Of a stretch of 21,361 nt of DNA, positions 1-7,278 are shown one piece after another. Every line of letters begins with the position of its first letter. Position 1 is the first letter of the stretch. Below the pieces are notes generated by a model. That model ran no database searches, was not told the origin of the DNA, and saw nothing but the letters and a program-made list of their open reading frames with translations. Position numbers and translations under genes: made by a program. This DNA is from an uncultured Collinsella sp. (GTDB taxonomy: Bacteria; Actinomycetota; Coriobacteriia; Coriobacteriales; Coriobacteriaceae): NCBI GenBank assembly GCA_900545615.1, contig UQZM01000040.1, forward strand, positions 1 through 21,361, written 5' to 3'.

Positions 1-6
1 AAAGAG

Positions 7-32
7 AAGAGGCGGGGCATGCCCCGCCTCTT
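7..32. terminator. perfect 26-bp GC-rich palindrome, probable terminator at window edge
   Basis: Positions 7-32 form a perfect palindrome with the core GGGGCATGCCCC, able to fold as a strong GC hairpin. No long T-run follows on either strand; the minus side continues CTCTTT. No gene ends immediately next to it inside the window, so it may terminate a gene beyond the left edge. Positions 33-117 show nothing else recognisable. Confidence 0.5.
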
Positions 33-117
33 ACACCACATCTCTGCGCGCTACCCAACAGTACTCATATTTGGCATTTTTTGCCCACCGCCATATAACT
101 AACGCCCTATAGCAGAC

Positions 118-150
118 AAAAAACAGGCCGCAGCCCATCGCTGCGGCCTG
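118..150 (-). terminator. Rho-independent terminator of the cation-transport operon
   Basis: A 10-bp perfect stem (124-133 with 141-150, sequence CAGGCCGCAG and its complement) encloses a 7-nt loop. On the minus strand it is followed directly by six T (118-123). It lies 20 bases beyond the stop codon of the Nramp-like gene, so it ends that transcript. Confidence 0.9.
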
Positions 151-170
151 TTCGGAAGCAAAAGTGGGCG

Positions 171-1433
171 CTACGCGCCGTAGCCCATCGCTTGCAGCAC
201 AAACATGACGACCGTCAGCACCGTAATCACGCCGATAGTCGCCCAAGTAAGCACGTTCCATACGCGGCCGTTGCGGTTGGCGCCCATAATGTGGCGATCC
301 GCCGCGATAACCACCTGAAATACCAGGACTACGGGCAGCAGCACGCCGTTGATGACCTGCGAGGTCATCATAATCTGGAACAAATCGACGCCAGGCATGA
401 GCACCAACACGGCAGAAATGCCGATGATGGCCGTAATGATGCCGCGGTAAACCGGGGCCTCGTCCCAGCTGCGATCGGCACCGCGCTCCCAGCCAAATGC
501 CTCGCAGATGGCACTCGACGTAACGCCGGGCAGCACGCAGGCAGCCAAAAAGCTCGCTGCGACCAGGCCCGAGGCGAACAACACCGTGGACCACTGGCCC
601 GCGATGGGCTCCAGCGCGCGGGCGGCATCGGCGGCATCGCTAATCTGAATACCAGCCGGGAACAGCACCGCACCGGTCGTGATGATAATGAAGCCAGCAA
701 TGATATCAGCGGCGATCGAGCCGCTCACGGTATCAATACGCTGCAGCACGATGTCGTCCTCGCCCGCATTCTTATCGACCACGTTGTTCTGAGCCAAGAA
801 GATCATCCACGGTGCGATGGTGGTACCGATTGTTGCGACCACAAGCGACACGTAACTGGGATCGTTCTGAATATTGGGGACGACCAAGTCGACCGCGACC
901 TCGCCCCAGTTGGGGCCGGCCATAAACGCGGCGACGATGTAGGTCACGAACACGCAGCTTACCAGCAGCAAAATCTTCTCGATGCGCTGGAAGCTGCCCG
1001 ACATGGTAAGCATCCACACCAGCAGCGCCACGAGCGGCACCGAGATGCTCGCCGGAACGCCAAACAGAGCAAGGCCACTCGCGATGCCCGCGAACTCCGA
1101 AATGGTAACGGCCGTGTTGGCGATCAGCAGCGCCGCCATGGCCAGCACGCTCCTGCGCACGCCAAAGCGCTCACGGATGAGCGAGGCCAGGCCCTTACCC
1201 GTGACGCATCCGCAGCGCGCCGCGGTCTCCTGCGTCACGATAAGCAGCACGGTCATGACGGGAAGCATCCAGAGCATCTTATAGCCATAGCTGGCGCCCG
1301 CGCTGGAATACGTGGCGATGCCGCCGGCGTCATTGCCCGAAAGCGCCGCCAGAAGACCGGGGCCCATGGCGCCAAAGATGGCCGCGATGGTCAGCTTTTG
1401 CTTGGTGCTCGCCTTTTGCTTCGTGTTTTGCAC
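171..1433 (-). CDS. Nramp-family divalent-cation transporter, NRMT-like (probable Mg2+/Mn2+)
   Basis: Predicted multi-pass inner-membrane transporter of the SLC11/Nramp fold, 420 aa from a GTG at 1433. The segment GPGLLAALSGNDAGG (about residues 24-38) is Nramp helix 1. The canonical DPGN metal motif there reads DAGG (D35-G38), and the helix 6 motif MPH reads APW (A207-W209). Loss of the metal-binding Asn and Met is the hallmark reported for Nramp-related magnesium transporters (NRMTs) as opposed to Mn/Fe Nramps, so Mg2+ or Mg2+/Mn2+ import is the likely role; this is inferred from family knowledge. The GTG was chosen because it gives a natural Nramp N-terminus, has GGTAGGTGG upstream, and overlaps the end of the preceding MgtE-like gene by a few bases, which implies translational coupling. 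An ATG at 1496 would add 21 Nramp-unlike residues. Confidence 0.88.
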   Translation of the reverse strand: MQNTKQKASTKQKLTIAAIFGAMGPGLLAALSGNDAGGIATYSSAGASYGYKMLWMLPVMTVLLIVTQETAARCGCVTGKGLASLIRERFGVRRSVLAMAALLIANTAVTISEFAGIASGLALFGVPASISVPLVALLVWMLTMSGSFQRIEKILLLVSCVFVTYIVAAFMAGPNWGEVAVDLVVPNIQNDPSYVSLVVATIGTTIAPWMIFLAQNNVVDKNAGEDDIVLQRIDTVSGSIAADIIAGFIIITTGAVLFPAGIQISDAADAARALEPIAGQWSTVLFASGLVAASFLAACVLPGVTSSAICEAFGWERGADRSWDEAPVYRGIITAIIGISAVLVLMPGVDLFQIMMTSQVINGVLLPVVLVFQVVIAADRHIMGANRNGRVWNVLTWATIGVITVLTVVMFVLQAMGYGA

Positions 1434-1441
1434 GCGACCAC

Positions 1442-3286
1442 CTACCCCATGACCGACATGGTGAGCAGCACCGCGGCGATGCAGTACGCCACACACGAAA
1501 TCATGACGGCGATGACGTTCATGGCGGTGCCCGACGTGTTAAGGTCGTGCTCGTCGCGCCAGAACAGCACCATCAGATAAATCACAGCGCTCATGTTGCC
1601 AACCAGGCAAATGACGGCAGCGATATTAAAGCAGCCGGTAAAGAGCTGCTCCTCAAACATGGTGGCATCGGGGAACGCGGCGGTGCGCACCAGCTGCGCG
1701 CACAGGTAAGTAACAAGCGAAAGGATCAGGCCCATACCCGTGCTCTGGAAGAAGAATCCCAGGTACGGTTTGGGCTCGTCGTCGTGACCGTCGTACTCGA
1801 GGAAGTAGTTCTTGACGAACGACACCATGCGCGAGGCAGCCAGCAGCACGAGCGGCATGGCGCACATGGGGAACACCACCAGATGCGCGGAGCCCAGCGC
1901 CGTCCCCAGCACGGTCGCCATAATGCACGAGGCGATGCCCCACACGACGACCCAGTACTGACGATGCACAAACCAGCTGAGCACGTTCGTCGAGTCGTCC
2001 GACGCGCTGTCGCCCGAGCCGACACCGGCGATCTGCAGGTCCTCCTGATGCTCCTCGGCGATAACGTCCATGGCGTCGTCGAAGGTCACGATACCCAGGA
2101 TATGACGGTTCTCGTCGCAGACAGGGATGGCAACCAGGTCGTACTTGGTCATCTCGTCCGTCACGTCTTCCTGGTCCTCGTCGGGCGACACGTAGACCAG
2201 ATCGCGATAGGCGAGCTGGCCCAGCGTGGCGTCGCGGTCGGCCACGATCAGCGTGCGCAGCGAAAGCACGCCCGTCAGCATGCCGCTCGGATCCTCGGTA
2301 TAGACGTAGTAGACGCTCTCAAAGTCCTCGTCGAGCTTGCGGATTGCCTCGATGGCATCGCCGACCGTCGCCGTGGCGGGCAGCGAGACAAACTCCGAGG
2401 TCATGATGCGGCCGGCGGTGTTGTCCTCATAGCCCAGCAGATTACGAATCGCCTTCTCCTCCTTGACGCCCATCAGGCGCAGGAGCTTCTCGGCCTTCTC
2501 ATAATCGAGCTCGTCGATCAGGTCGGCAGCGTCGTCCGGGTCCATCATGGCCAGCATCGACGATGCGTCGGTATCGGACAGGCCCTCGAGCATCTCGGTC
2601 ATAAGCTCGTCGTCATCGAACTCCGAGATGGCCTCGGCGGCTTGAGCGGTATCGAGCTGAGCGAACACCTGCGCGCGCAGGCGCGGGTCGAGCTGCTCGA
2701 TAATGTCGGCAATGTCGGCAGGATGCAGCTCGCCAAGCGTCTTGTGCGACACCGAGAGCTGGATGTTCTTAGTCGAGCGATCGAGCAGGTCCATGTAAGA
2801 CCAGGCGATAATGTCCTCGCTGAGCGGTTTGCCCAGATGCTTCATAAAGCCCTCGACGACATGCTCGAGTGTGGGGCTGATCGCGCGCAGCAGACCGCGG
2901 GCGCCGACCTCGGCACCCAGCAGGCGCAGCTGATTTTCACCCGACATGGAAAACTTGATGTCGTTTACGCGCACGACCTTCATGCCCTGCGTGTCGACAA
3001 TCTGCTTGTTAAGCACGTCGCGGGCAAGCAAGAGTTCGGTCGGCTGCAAGTACGAAAAACGGATTTCGGTGGCCGACGTCTTAAGGTGTACGCCCGTCTC
3101 GTCGATACGGTCGACCCATTTGCGCCAGCTGATCATAAACGGCGTCTTGCCGGGACCACGGAACGCGAGCGACGTCACGTGCGGAAAAACTTCGCCGGTT
3201 GCAATGCCAAAATCGTTAACCACGCCGAGCTTTTCGCCGTCGACGTCCAAGACCGGCAATTTGAGCATCTCACTCAGATAATTCAA
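1442..3286 (-). CDS. PRC-barrel / MgtE-N / CBS protein with atypical C-terminal membrane domain
   Basis: Predicted 614-aa membrane protein. Residues 1-80 and about 86-135 look like PRC-barrel modules. Residues about 180-290 are MgtE intracellular N-domain repeats (for example LHPADIADIIEQLDP at 187). A CBS pair spans about 295-412, with AGRIMTSEFV at its entry. Residues 443-612 contain about five hydrophobic segments. In MgtE channels the N and CBS domains sense Mg2+ and gate the pore, but here I do not see the GGN-type pore motif of the MgtE membrane domain, so the tail may be a different domain. The TTG start at 3286 is supported by GGGGAG eight bases upstream. The gene overlaps the NRMT-like gene downstream and is probably the Mg2+-sensing partner of that transporter. 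A bona fide MgtE channel is the alternative. Confidence 0.8.
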   Translation of the reverse strand: MNYLSEMLKLPVLDVDGEKLGVVNDFGIATGEVFPHVTSLAFRGPGKTPFMISWRKWVDRIDETGVHLKTSATEIRFSYLQPTELLLARDVLNKQIVDTQGMKVVRVNDIKFSMSGENQLRLLGAEVGARGLLRAISPTLEHVVEGFMKHLGKPLSEDIIAWSYMDLLDRSTKNIQLSVSHKTLGELHPADIADIIEQLDPRLRAQVFAQLDTAQAAEAISEFDDDELMTEMLEGLSDTDASSMLAMMDPDDAADLIDELDYEKAEKLLRLMGVKEEKAIRNLLGYEDNTAGRIMTSEFVSLPATATVGDAIEAIRKLDEDFESVYYVYTEDPSGMLTGVLSLRTLIVADRDATLGQLAYRDLVYVSPDEDQEDVTDEMTKYDLVAIPVCDENRHILGIVTFDDAMDVIAEEHQEDLQIAGVGSGDSASDDSTNVLSWFVHRQYWVVVWGIASCIMATVLGTALGSAHLVVFPMCAMPLVLLAASRMVSFVKNYFLEYDGHDDEPKPYLGFFFQSTGMGLILSLVTYLCAQLVRTAAFPDATMFEEQLFTGCFNIAAVICLVGNMSAVIYLMVLFWRDEHDLNTSGTAMNVIAVMISCVAYCIAAVLLTMSVMG

Positions 3287-3499
3287 TGGTGCTCCCCATC
3301 ATTATTCCTGCGGACCGCGCGACCATGCCGGCACGCAATCCGTGGACTTTTAGATATGTATACGCATGCGCGGGCGGCACGCCGCTCGGCGCTCACACCC
3401 CGTGCACGCGCAGAAAGCACCTGCATGGGGTCATCGACTGTATGGTCGAGGTTTGGATTTCACCTGTAACCTTTCTCTTGACCCTCATTAACCGCAGTA
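3287..3499 (-). promoter_or_regulatory. long structured 5' leader of the MgtE-like/NRMT-like operon
   Basis: About 200 nt separate the proposed promoter from the TTG start. On the minus strand this leader can form successive hairpins: 3434-3449 (TCGAC/GTCGA, 6-nt loop), 3397-3431 (ACCCC/GGGGT plus inner TGCA/TGCA) and 3374-3385 (GCGGC/GCCGC). A weaker GGTT/AACC pairing brackets the segment just upstream of these. A cation-responsive leader would fit the genes, but the M-box and yybP-ykoY consensus motifs are not recognisable, so no riboswitch class is assigned. Confidence 0.4.
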
Positions 3500-3505
3500 A
3501 CTATA
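3500..3505 (-). promoter_or_regulatory. candidate -10 box for the MgtE-like operon
   Basis: TATAGT on the minus strand lies about 213 bases upstream of the TTG start. No good -35 hexamer is seen at 17-18 bp, so the call rests on the -10 alone. Confidence 0.35.
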
Positions 3506-3601
3506 GCATCAGCATCGCGCTGCGGCACCGAATTTATGCGCTGCACATTGCAGGCATACCAAACGCTGACGTATCCGTGACATAGAGCCGGATGAGCACA
3601 G

Positions 3602-3660
3602 TGGGACAAAACGATTAAGACCGCCCTAAACGACCAGTCGTTTAAGCACGTCCCCAATGA
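3602..3660. repeat. intergenic repeat unit with 18-bp palindrome and the TCATTGGGGACG sequence
   Basis: Positions 3642-3660 read, on the minus strand, as TCATTGGGGACGTGCTTAA, an 18/19 match to sequences at 12140-12158 and 15648-15666. Next to it, 3627-3644 is a palindrome with 8-bp arms (TAAACGAC/GTCGTTTA). GGGAC at 3603 and GTCCC at 3650 could pair around it. The unit abuts the stop codon of the NodB-like gene at 3661. The rest of the gap 3506-3601 shows nothing recognisable. Confidence 0.6.
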
Positions 3661-5067
3661 CTACTCTGTGGTGTCGTCGTCCTCGGGGAGTTGGGGGAAC
3701 ACGGCGTTTTTGGGCATGGAAACCTTGGTGAGCGAGGTGAGCTTTTTGCTCAATGCCGTGTCTGTCTTGACCAGCTCGCTGAGCGTCACGATCTTGTAGC
3801 CGTCGGCGACAAGACCATCGATAATCTGCGGCAGCGCCTCGAGCGTCTGCTCGGCGCACTCATCGCTATCGGTAAGCAGCACGATATTGCCCGGCGTCAT
3901 CGAGTCGAGCACGGTCGATACTTGCTCGTCAGCGCCGTTGAGCAGCCAGTCGCCCGAATCGATATTCCACGAAACCACGGCGGATACCAGGTCCATCGAG
4001 TCGATCCAGTTTTGCTCGTCAAACGCGGCGTAGGGGGCACGCAGCAACATCGTCTCGACGCCGGCCGCCGACTTAATCGCCTCGGTGCCCTTCGCGATCT
4101 GCTTGCGCACCGTCTCGCGATCCTCGCCCTTGAGCGAATCATCGCTGTAGCTGTTGGAGCCGACCTCGCACCCGGCATCGACAATCGCTTTGGCAGTAGC
4201 GGGCGAGGCCTCAGCCGCATCGCCCGAAAGGAAGAATGTCGCCGTGACGCCCTTTTCCTTGAGCACCTGCAAGATCTGCTTGGTCGCTCCGCTCGGACCC
4301 TCGTCAAATGTCAGGGCCACGTACTTTTCGTTGCCCTTGGGCGCTACGCTTGCGCACTCGACCACGCAGTCGGTGGCGGGAACGACCTCGCCGCGGTCCT
4401 GCGTCTTGCCCGACTGCTCGCCGACCCATACCTCGGAGCGGCCCTGAACGCCCCAGGTTTTGACATACTCAATGGCGCCCGTGCCCTCGACCTTAAGCTT
4501 TGGCTCGATAGTCGTGGCCTGGACCTCGTGCTTTTCGTACGCGTTGCGGCCGTCCTTGACCGTCACCTTCTCGCCACCCGTAAGCTCGCGACTATCCCAT
4601 TTGCCTTGCTTCACGCGCTTACCGTCGACCTTCACCGACAGCTTTTCGCCGCCATGGCGCTTGAGCACGCTGTCGTCGACGGCCAGCAGATCGCCGGCGT
4701 CGTACGTTTCGGTCAGGCTTTGATCGTCGATAAGATTCTGCAACGTAGAGCCCACGCGCACCGCGGTCTTTTGCCCGTTGAGCTCCACGTCCACGCTGCG
4801 GTTGACGTAGCCCACGACGGCAGCGATAAACAGCACGAGCGCGCAACCCACGGCGATGAGCGCATAGGGCAGACGGGACGGTCGGCGCGGCGAGCGCCCG
4901 TTACCGATGCGCGCGCTGCGATCGCTAAACCCACGGCTATGGTTGAGGTACATCGCGCCGGGCTTACGGCGACGTCGACGCTGACCGCTGGACAGCTGCC
5001 CCAGGTCGCGGCGCGCCGTCGGACGCGCACCCGAGCGCCCGTTTAAGTTAGATCCGTTTTGGCGCAT
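3661..5067 (-). CDS. membrane-anchored NodB-fold (polysaccharide deacetylase family) protein with lost active-site residues
   Basis: A 468-aa protein with an Arg-rich cytoplasmic N-terminus, one transmembrane segment at about 66-88, a DUF348/G5-like extracytoplasmic region at about 91-230, and a NodB-homology domain from about 247 to 435. Family members de-N-acetylate peptidoglycan or other glycans using a metal held by Asp-His-His. Here motif 1 is TFDEGP (metal Asp changed to E256), the motif 2 histidines are N305 and D309 (GSNSYSD in place of G-N-H-T-Y-S-H), and the motif 5 histidine is T399 (LLTD in place of LLHD). Motif 3 (RAPY, 343-346) and motif 4 (WNIDSGDW) remain. The fold is intact but catalysis is probably lost, pointing to a binding or structural role in the wall. 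The ATG at 5067 has GGGGGAGGG just upstream. Confidence 0.85.
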   Translation of the reverse strand: MRQNGSNLNGRSGARPTARRDLGQLSSGQRRRRRKPGAMYLNHSRGFSDRSARIGNGRSPRRPSRLPYALIAVGCALVLFIAAVVGYVNRSVDVELNGQKTAVRVGSTLQNLIDDQSLTETYDAGDLLAVDDSVLKRHGGEKLSVKVDGKRVKQGKWDSRELTGGEKVTVKDGRNAYEKHEVQATTIEPKLKVEGTGAIEYVKTWGVQGRSEVWVGEQSGKTQDRGEVVPATDCVVECASVAPKGNEKYVALTFDEGPSGATKQILQVLKEKGVTATFFLSGDAAEASPATAKAIVDAGCEVGSNSYSDDSLKGEDRETVRKQIAKGTEAIKSAAGVETMLLRAPYAAFDEQNWIDSMDLVSAVVSWNIDSGDWLLNGADEQVSTVLDSMTPGNIVLLTDSDECAEQTLEALPQIIDGLVADGYKIVTLSELVKTDTALSKKLTSLTKVSMPKNAVFPQLPEDDDTTE

Positions 5068-5088
5068 GTGCCCTCCCCCATAAACACA

Positions 5089-5118
5089 GCGAGCCGGAGC
5101 AACATGTCTCCGGCTCGC
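5089..5118 (-). terminator. hairpin between PRC-barrel gene and NodB-like gene
   Basis: An 11-bp perfect stem (5089-5099 with 5108-5118, GCGAGCCGGAG) has an 8-nt loop. On the minus strand it is followed by TGTGTTTAT, a weak U-tract, and then by the ribosome binding site of the NodB-like gene. It may be a terminator for the YtxH/PRC-barrel transcript or a partial attenuator ahead of the next gene. Confidence 0.55.
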
Positions 5119-5139
5119 CTCCCATCATTTGGTACGTCG

Positions 5140-5895
5140 CTATTTGCTAGCTTTTGACGAGCCCCCGCTCGCCTTTTGATATTCGTCCTTAAAGGCCTTG
5201 AACATACCGCGCGTCTTGCCGAGCTGCTTGCCCAGTGCGCGGCTGCCCTTGTCCACGGCGACCGATCCCTTGTCATCGAGCACCTTGGCGCCCTTCTTGA
5301 CCTTATCGCCCACCACGACACTGGCCTCGGCAGCCTTTGCGGCCGCGCCGCCCGAATACCCGAGCGCCTTGACCTCGTCCGAGACAATCATCGCGCCGTT
5401 CTCGTAGCCGCGTAGCATCGTCGGCGGCACCTGCGTGTCGCCCACCAGCACGCTCGAAGCGGCACCGGCGGTCACGTAGAACATCTGCACAATACCCGAG
5501 CGCGGCTTGAACTCAACGTCCGAGCAGTAGCCCACGACATCGCCCGATTCCGTGCGCACGTCCATGCCAACCCAGATGATGCAATCGTCCAGGTTGATAT
5601 CGAGGCGCTTGGCCGCGGCGGCATCGTAGGTGCCCTTGACGTCGTCGACCGCGACAGCGCCCTCATAGACGCCGATGGCATCGAGCGCCACAAATCGGTC
5701 GGGACGCTCGATCATGCCCGCGATATCGGATTGGCGGACCATAAAGCCGACCACGCGCGTACCGCCCGGGGTAAAGACCGGAAAGTGAATCTTTCCGAGC
5801 TTTTTAGGGCTGCGCGGTGTGCCGTCCTTTTTGGTGCGCTTGTCCTCGGTAGGCTTGCGATAGATCTTGGCGCCGACAAAATCCCCGGCGCGCAT
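5140..5895 (-). CDS. PRC-barrel domain protein
   Basis: A 251-aa protein without a signal peptide or clear membrane segment. The N-terminal part (about 1-75, starting MRAGDFVGAKIYRK) and a second segment (about 95-170, containing GDVVGYCSDVEF) have the short beta-strand pattern of PRC-barrels. These small barrels occur in ribosome maturation, photosynthetic reaction centres and many uncharacterised actinobacterial proteins; no specific function can be assigned. The C-terminal 80 residues are Ala/Lys-rich and low in complexity, ending in a Ser/Lys tail. The ATG at 5895 overlaps the TAA of the YtxH-like gene (TAATG) with GAGG four bases upstream, so the two are translationally coupled and likely act together at the envelope. 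Confidence 0.75.
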   Translation of the reverse strand: MRAGDFVGAKIYRKPTEDKRTKKDGTPRSPKKLGKIHFPVFTPGGTRVVGFMVRQSDIAGMIERPDRFVALDAIGVYEGAVAVDDVKGTYDAAAAKRLDINLDDCIIWVGMDVRTESGDVVGYCSDVEFKPRSGIVQMFYVTAGAASSVLVGDTQVPPTMLRGYENGAMIVSDEVKALGYSGGAAAKAAEASVVVGDKVKKGAKVLDDKGSVAVDKGSRALGKQLGKTRGMFKAFKDEYQKASGGSSKASK

Positions 5896-6284
5896 TATGC
5901 CTCGGTCGAGGGCTCCGCAGCCTCGGTATCAGCCTCGACGGCGTTCTCGACCACGACGTCGGCAGCGGGCGTCACGTTGCCGCCCGAGATGGCGTCGTTG
6001 AGCTGCTCGCGAAGCTGGTCCATGCGCTCGCGGGCCAGGTCGACCTTGGCGCGCAGGTCATCGGTCTTGGCGTCGACCATCGGACCAAAGTCGTTGACCG
6101 CGGCACGAGCCTCCTCGGCACTGTGCTCGTAGGTGTCACGCATGCTGTCCCAGGCGTCGTTGGCGATATCGGCGGCCATGGCGCGGGTCTCGGCACCCGA
6201 GCGCGGGGCCAGAGCAACGCCGATGATAGCGCCGGCGGCAGCACCAAAGAGCGCACCGGAGACAAAGCTGAAAGTCTTTCCCAT
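5895..6284 (-). CDS. YtxH-like small membrane protein
   Basis: A 129-aa protein. Residues 7-25 form a Gly/Ala-rich membrane segment followed by LAPRSGAETR, the usual YtxH-domain signature. An amphipathic, coiled-coil-prone helical region (about 35-100) follows, then an acidic Ala/Glu tail. YtxH-type proteins are envelope-associated, often stress-linked, and without a defined reaction. The ATG at 6284 was preferred over one at 6290 because AGGAGAGGA lies at a workable distance only for the former. The gene is first in a two-gene unit with the PRC-barrel protein. Confidence 0.8.
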   Translation of the reverse strand: MGKTFSFVSGALFGAAAGAIIGVALAPRSGAETRAMAADIANDAWDSMRDTYEHSAEEARAAVNDFGPMVDAKTDDLRAKVDLARERMDQLREQLNDAISGGNVTPAADVVVENAVEADTEAAEPSTEA

Positions 6285-6301
6285 GATCATTCCTCTCCTG
6301 C

Positions 6302-6341
6302 GGGCACCTCGATGCCCACCGTTTGAATGCTGTCCATTATA
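6302..6341 (-). promoter_or_regulatory. promoter -10 box and leader hairpin of the YtxH-like gene
   Basis: A perfect TATAAT is present on the minus strand at 6336-6341, about 52 bases before the start codon. No recognisable -35 lies at 16-18 bp (GACGGC at 17 bp). The 5' leader holds a short hairpin, 6302-6317 (GGGCA/TGCCC), ending just before the ribosome binding site. Confidence 0.5.
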
Positions 6342-6420
6342 CCCGCAGCGCAACACTTGCCGTCGCGCTCATCTGCGTACGGTAAAAGCGCAGGTACATG
6401 ATGGTGATAAGCGAGTGAGC

Positions 6421-7254
6421 CTACTCCTGCGGCATAGCCGGCATGGCGACCGTGGCGGCCGGGTTCTCGCCGGCGCCATCGACGAGCGGCAGGTTGCCCT
6501 CGTGCGCCGAACCGGACGGAGCCGTTGCCGCACCGCCAAAGACGGCCGCGGGGGCCTCGTGGTTCTCGGCGACCGCACCCTCGGTATCGATTGGCATCTG
6601 CGGCTCGTCGTCAAAGCTCGGGACGCCTTGGGGCTCCACAGACTCGGGCTCAGCAGGCGCCTCGGCAACGGGCTCGGTGTCGGCGTCGGCGGGAGCGTCG
6701 CCCTCGGGCGCATCCTCGGCCACGTCCTCGCCGTTCGCAGCGGCAACGGCCTCGTGCGGGTCCTTGCCCTCGGCCTCGGCACGCATGCCCAGCACCAGGT
6801 TGCGCAGGCCAGCGACCGTGCCTTCCACGTCGGGGGCCGGCTGGTCGGCGTGCAGGTAGGCCCAGTCCATCATAAAGGTCGCCGACGACAGCGCGCCAAT
6901 GGCCAACGCGTCATCGGGACACGAAAGCTCAACCTCAAAGACACGCTCGTCGTGCTCGCTCACGCGCGTGCGGCCGCACGAGATGCTGCCGGCAAGACCG
7001 GTCTCGTTCATGAGCTCGACCGTCACATGCTCCAGTAGGTGGCAAAGCTCGGTCTGGCCCATGCAATCCTGGAACTCGCGACCCGAATCGCCCAGGCACA
7101 GGTGCTTGGCAATCGCGGGCACCAGGTAGTACACGCGCGCCGTGGCCTCGATGTCCTCCGAGGTCATGAGCGGCATGCCGGGGTTCACCAGCACATGCGC
7201 GCAAATCTTGTCCTCGCTGACGGTGACCTTAAGGATGTTGAACAGGCCTGCCAT
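6421..7254 (-). CDS. stand-alone cyanophycin synthetase N-domain-like protein
   Basis: A 277-aa soluble protein. Residues about 44-125 resemble the N-terminal domain of cyanophycin synthetase CphA: LVPAIAKHLC (44-53), HLLEHVTVEL (72-81) and GRTR (94-97) match the CphA pattern of LP-x-H-x-C, the H-x-x-EHVALEL motif and GRTR with similar spacing. In CphA this domain binds the growing polymer, while the ATP-grasp and Mur-ligase domains do the chemistry. Both are absent here, so the protein cannot be a synthetase. Residues about 160-277 are a low-complexity acidic Ala/Pro/Glu tail. The ATG at 7254 has GGGGAG nearby, and the gene follows the CorC-like gene by 24 bp, so they are likely cotranscribed. 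Function is unknown; homology was recognised by eye from motif order. Confidence 0.65.
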   Translation of the reverse strand: MAGLFNILKVTVSEDKICAHVLVNPGMPLMTSEDIEATARVYYLVPAIAKHLCLGDSGREFQDCMGQTELCHLLEHVTVELMNETGLAGSISCGRTRVSEHDERVFEVELSCPDDALAIGALSSATFMMDWAYLHADQPAPDVEGTVAGLRNLVLGMRAEAEGKDPHEAVAAANGEDVAEDAPEGDAPADADTEPVAEAPAEPESVEPQGVPSFDDEPQMPIDTEGAVAENHEAPAAVFGGAATAPSGSAHEGNLPLVDGAGENPAATVAMPAMPQE

Positions 7255-7278
7255 AACTCTCCCCTACTCGTCCTTGCC

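Noticed and set aside
192..3469. Very long open frames on the plus strand opposite the cation-transport genes
   Set aside because: They are antisense to clear family members, rich in His/Arg/Gln as expected from reversed GC-rich codons, and have no recognisable domains or start signals.
3287..3499. M-box, yybP-ykoY, c-di-AMP or c-di-GMP riboswitch
   Set aside because: Characteristic core motifs of these classes were looked for and not found; only generic hairpins are visible.
3286..3585. A possible 99-aa plus-strand small gene in the intergenic region
   Set aside because: No ribosome binding site, no family features, and it overlaps the leader and promoter of the operon on the other strand.
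3627..3644. Terminator for the NodB-like gene
   Set aside because: The palindrome has only a 2-nt centre and is followed by GGGCGG and not a T-run, so intrinsic termination is doubtful.
6421..7254. Full cyanophycin synthetase or a truncated remnant of one
   Set aside because: The protein has a proper start and stop, an operon position and its own tail; neighbouring DNA holds no ATP-grasp or Mur-ligase remnants.
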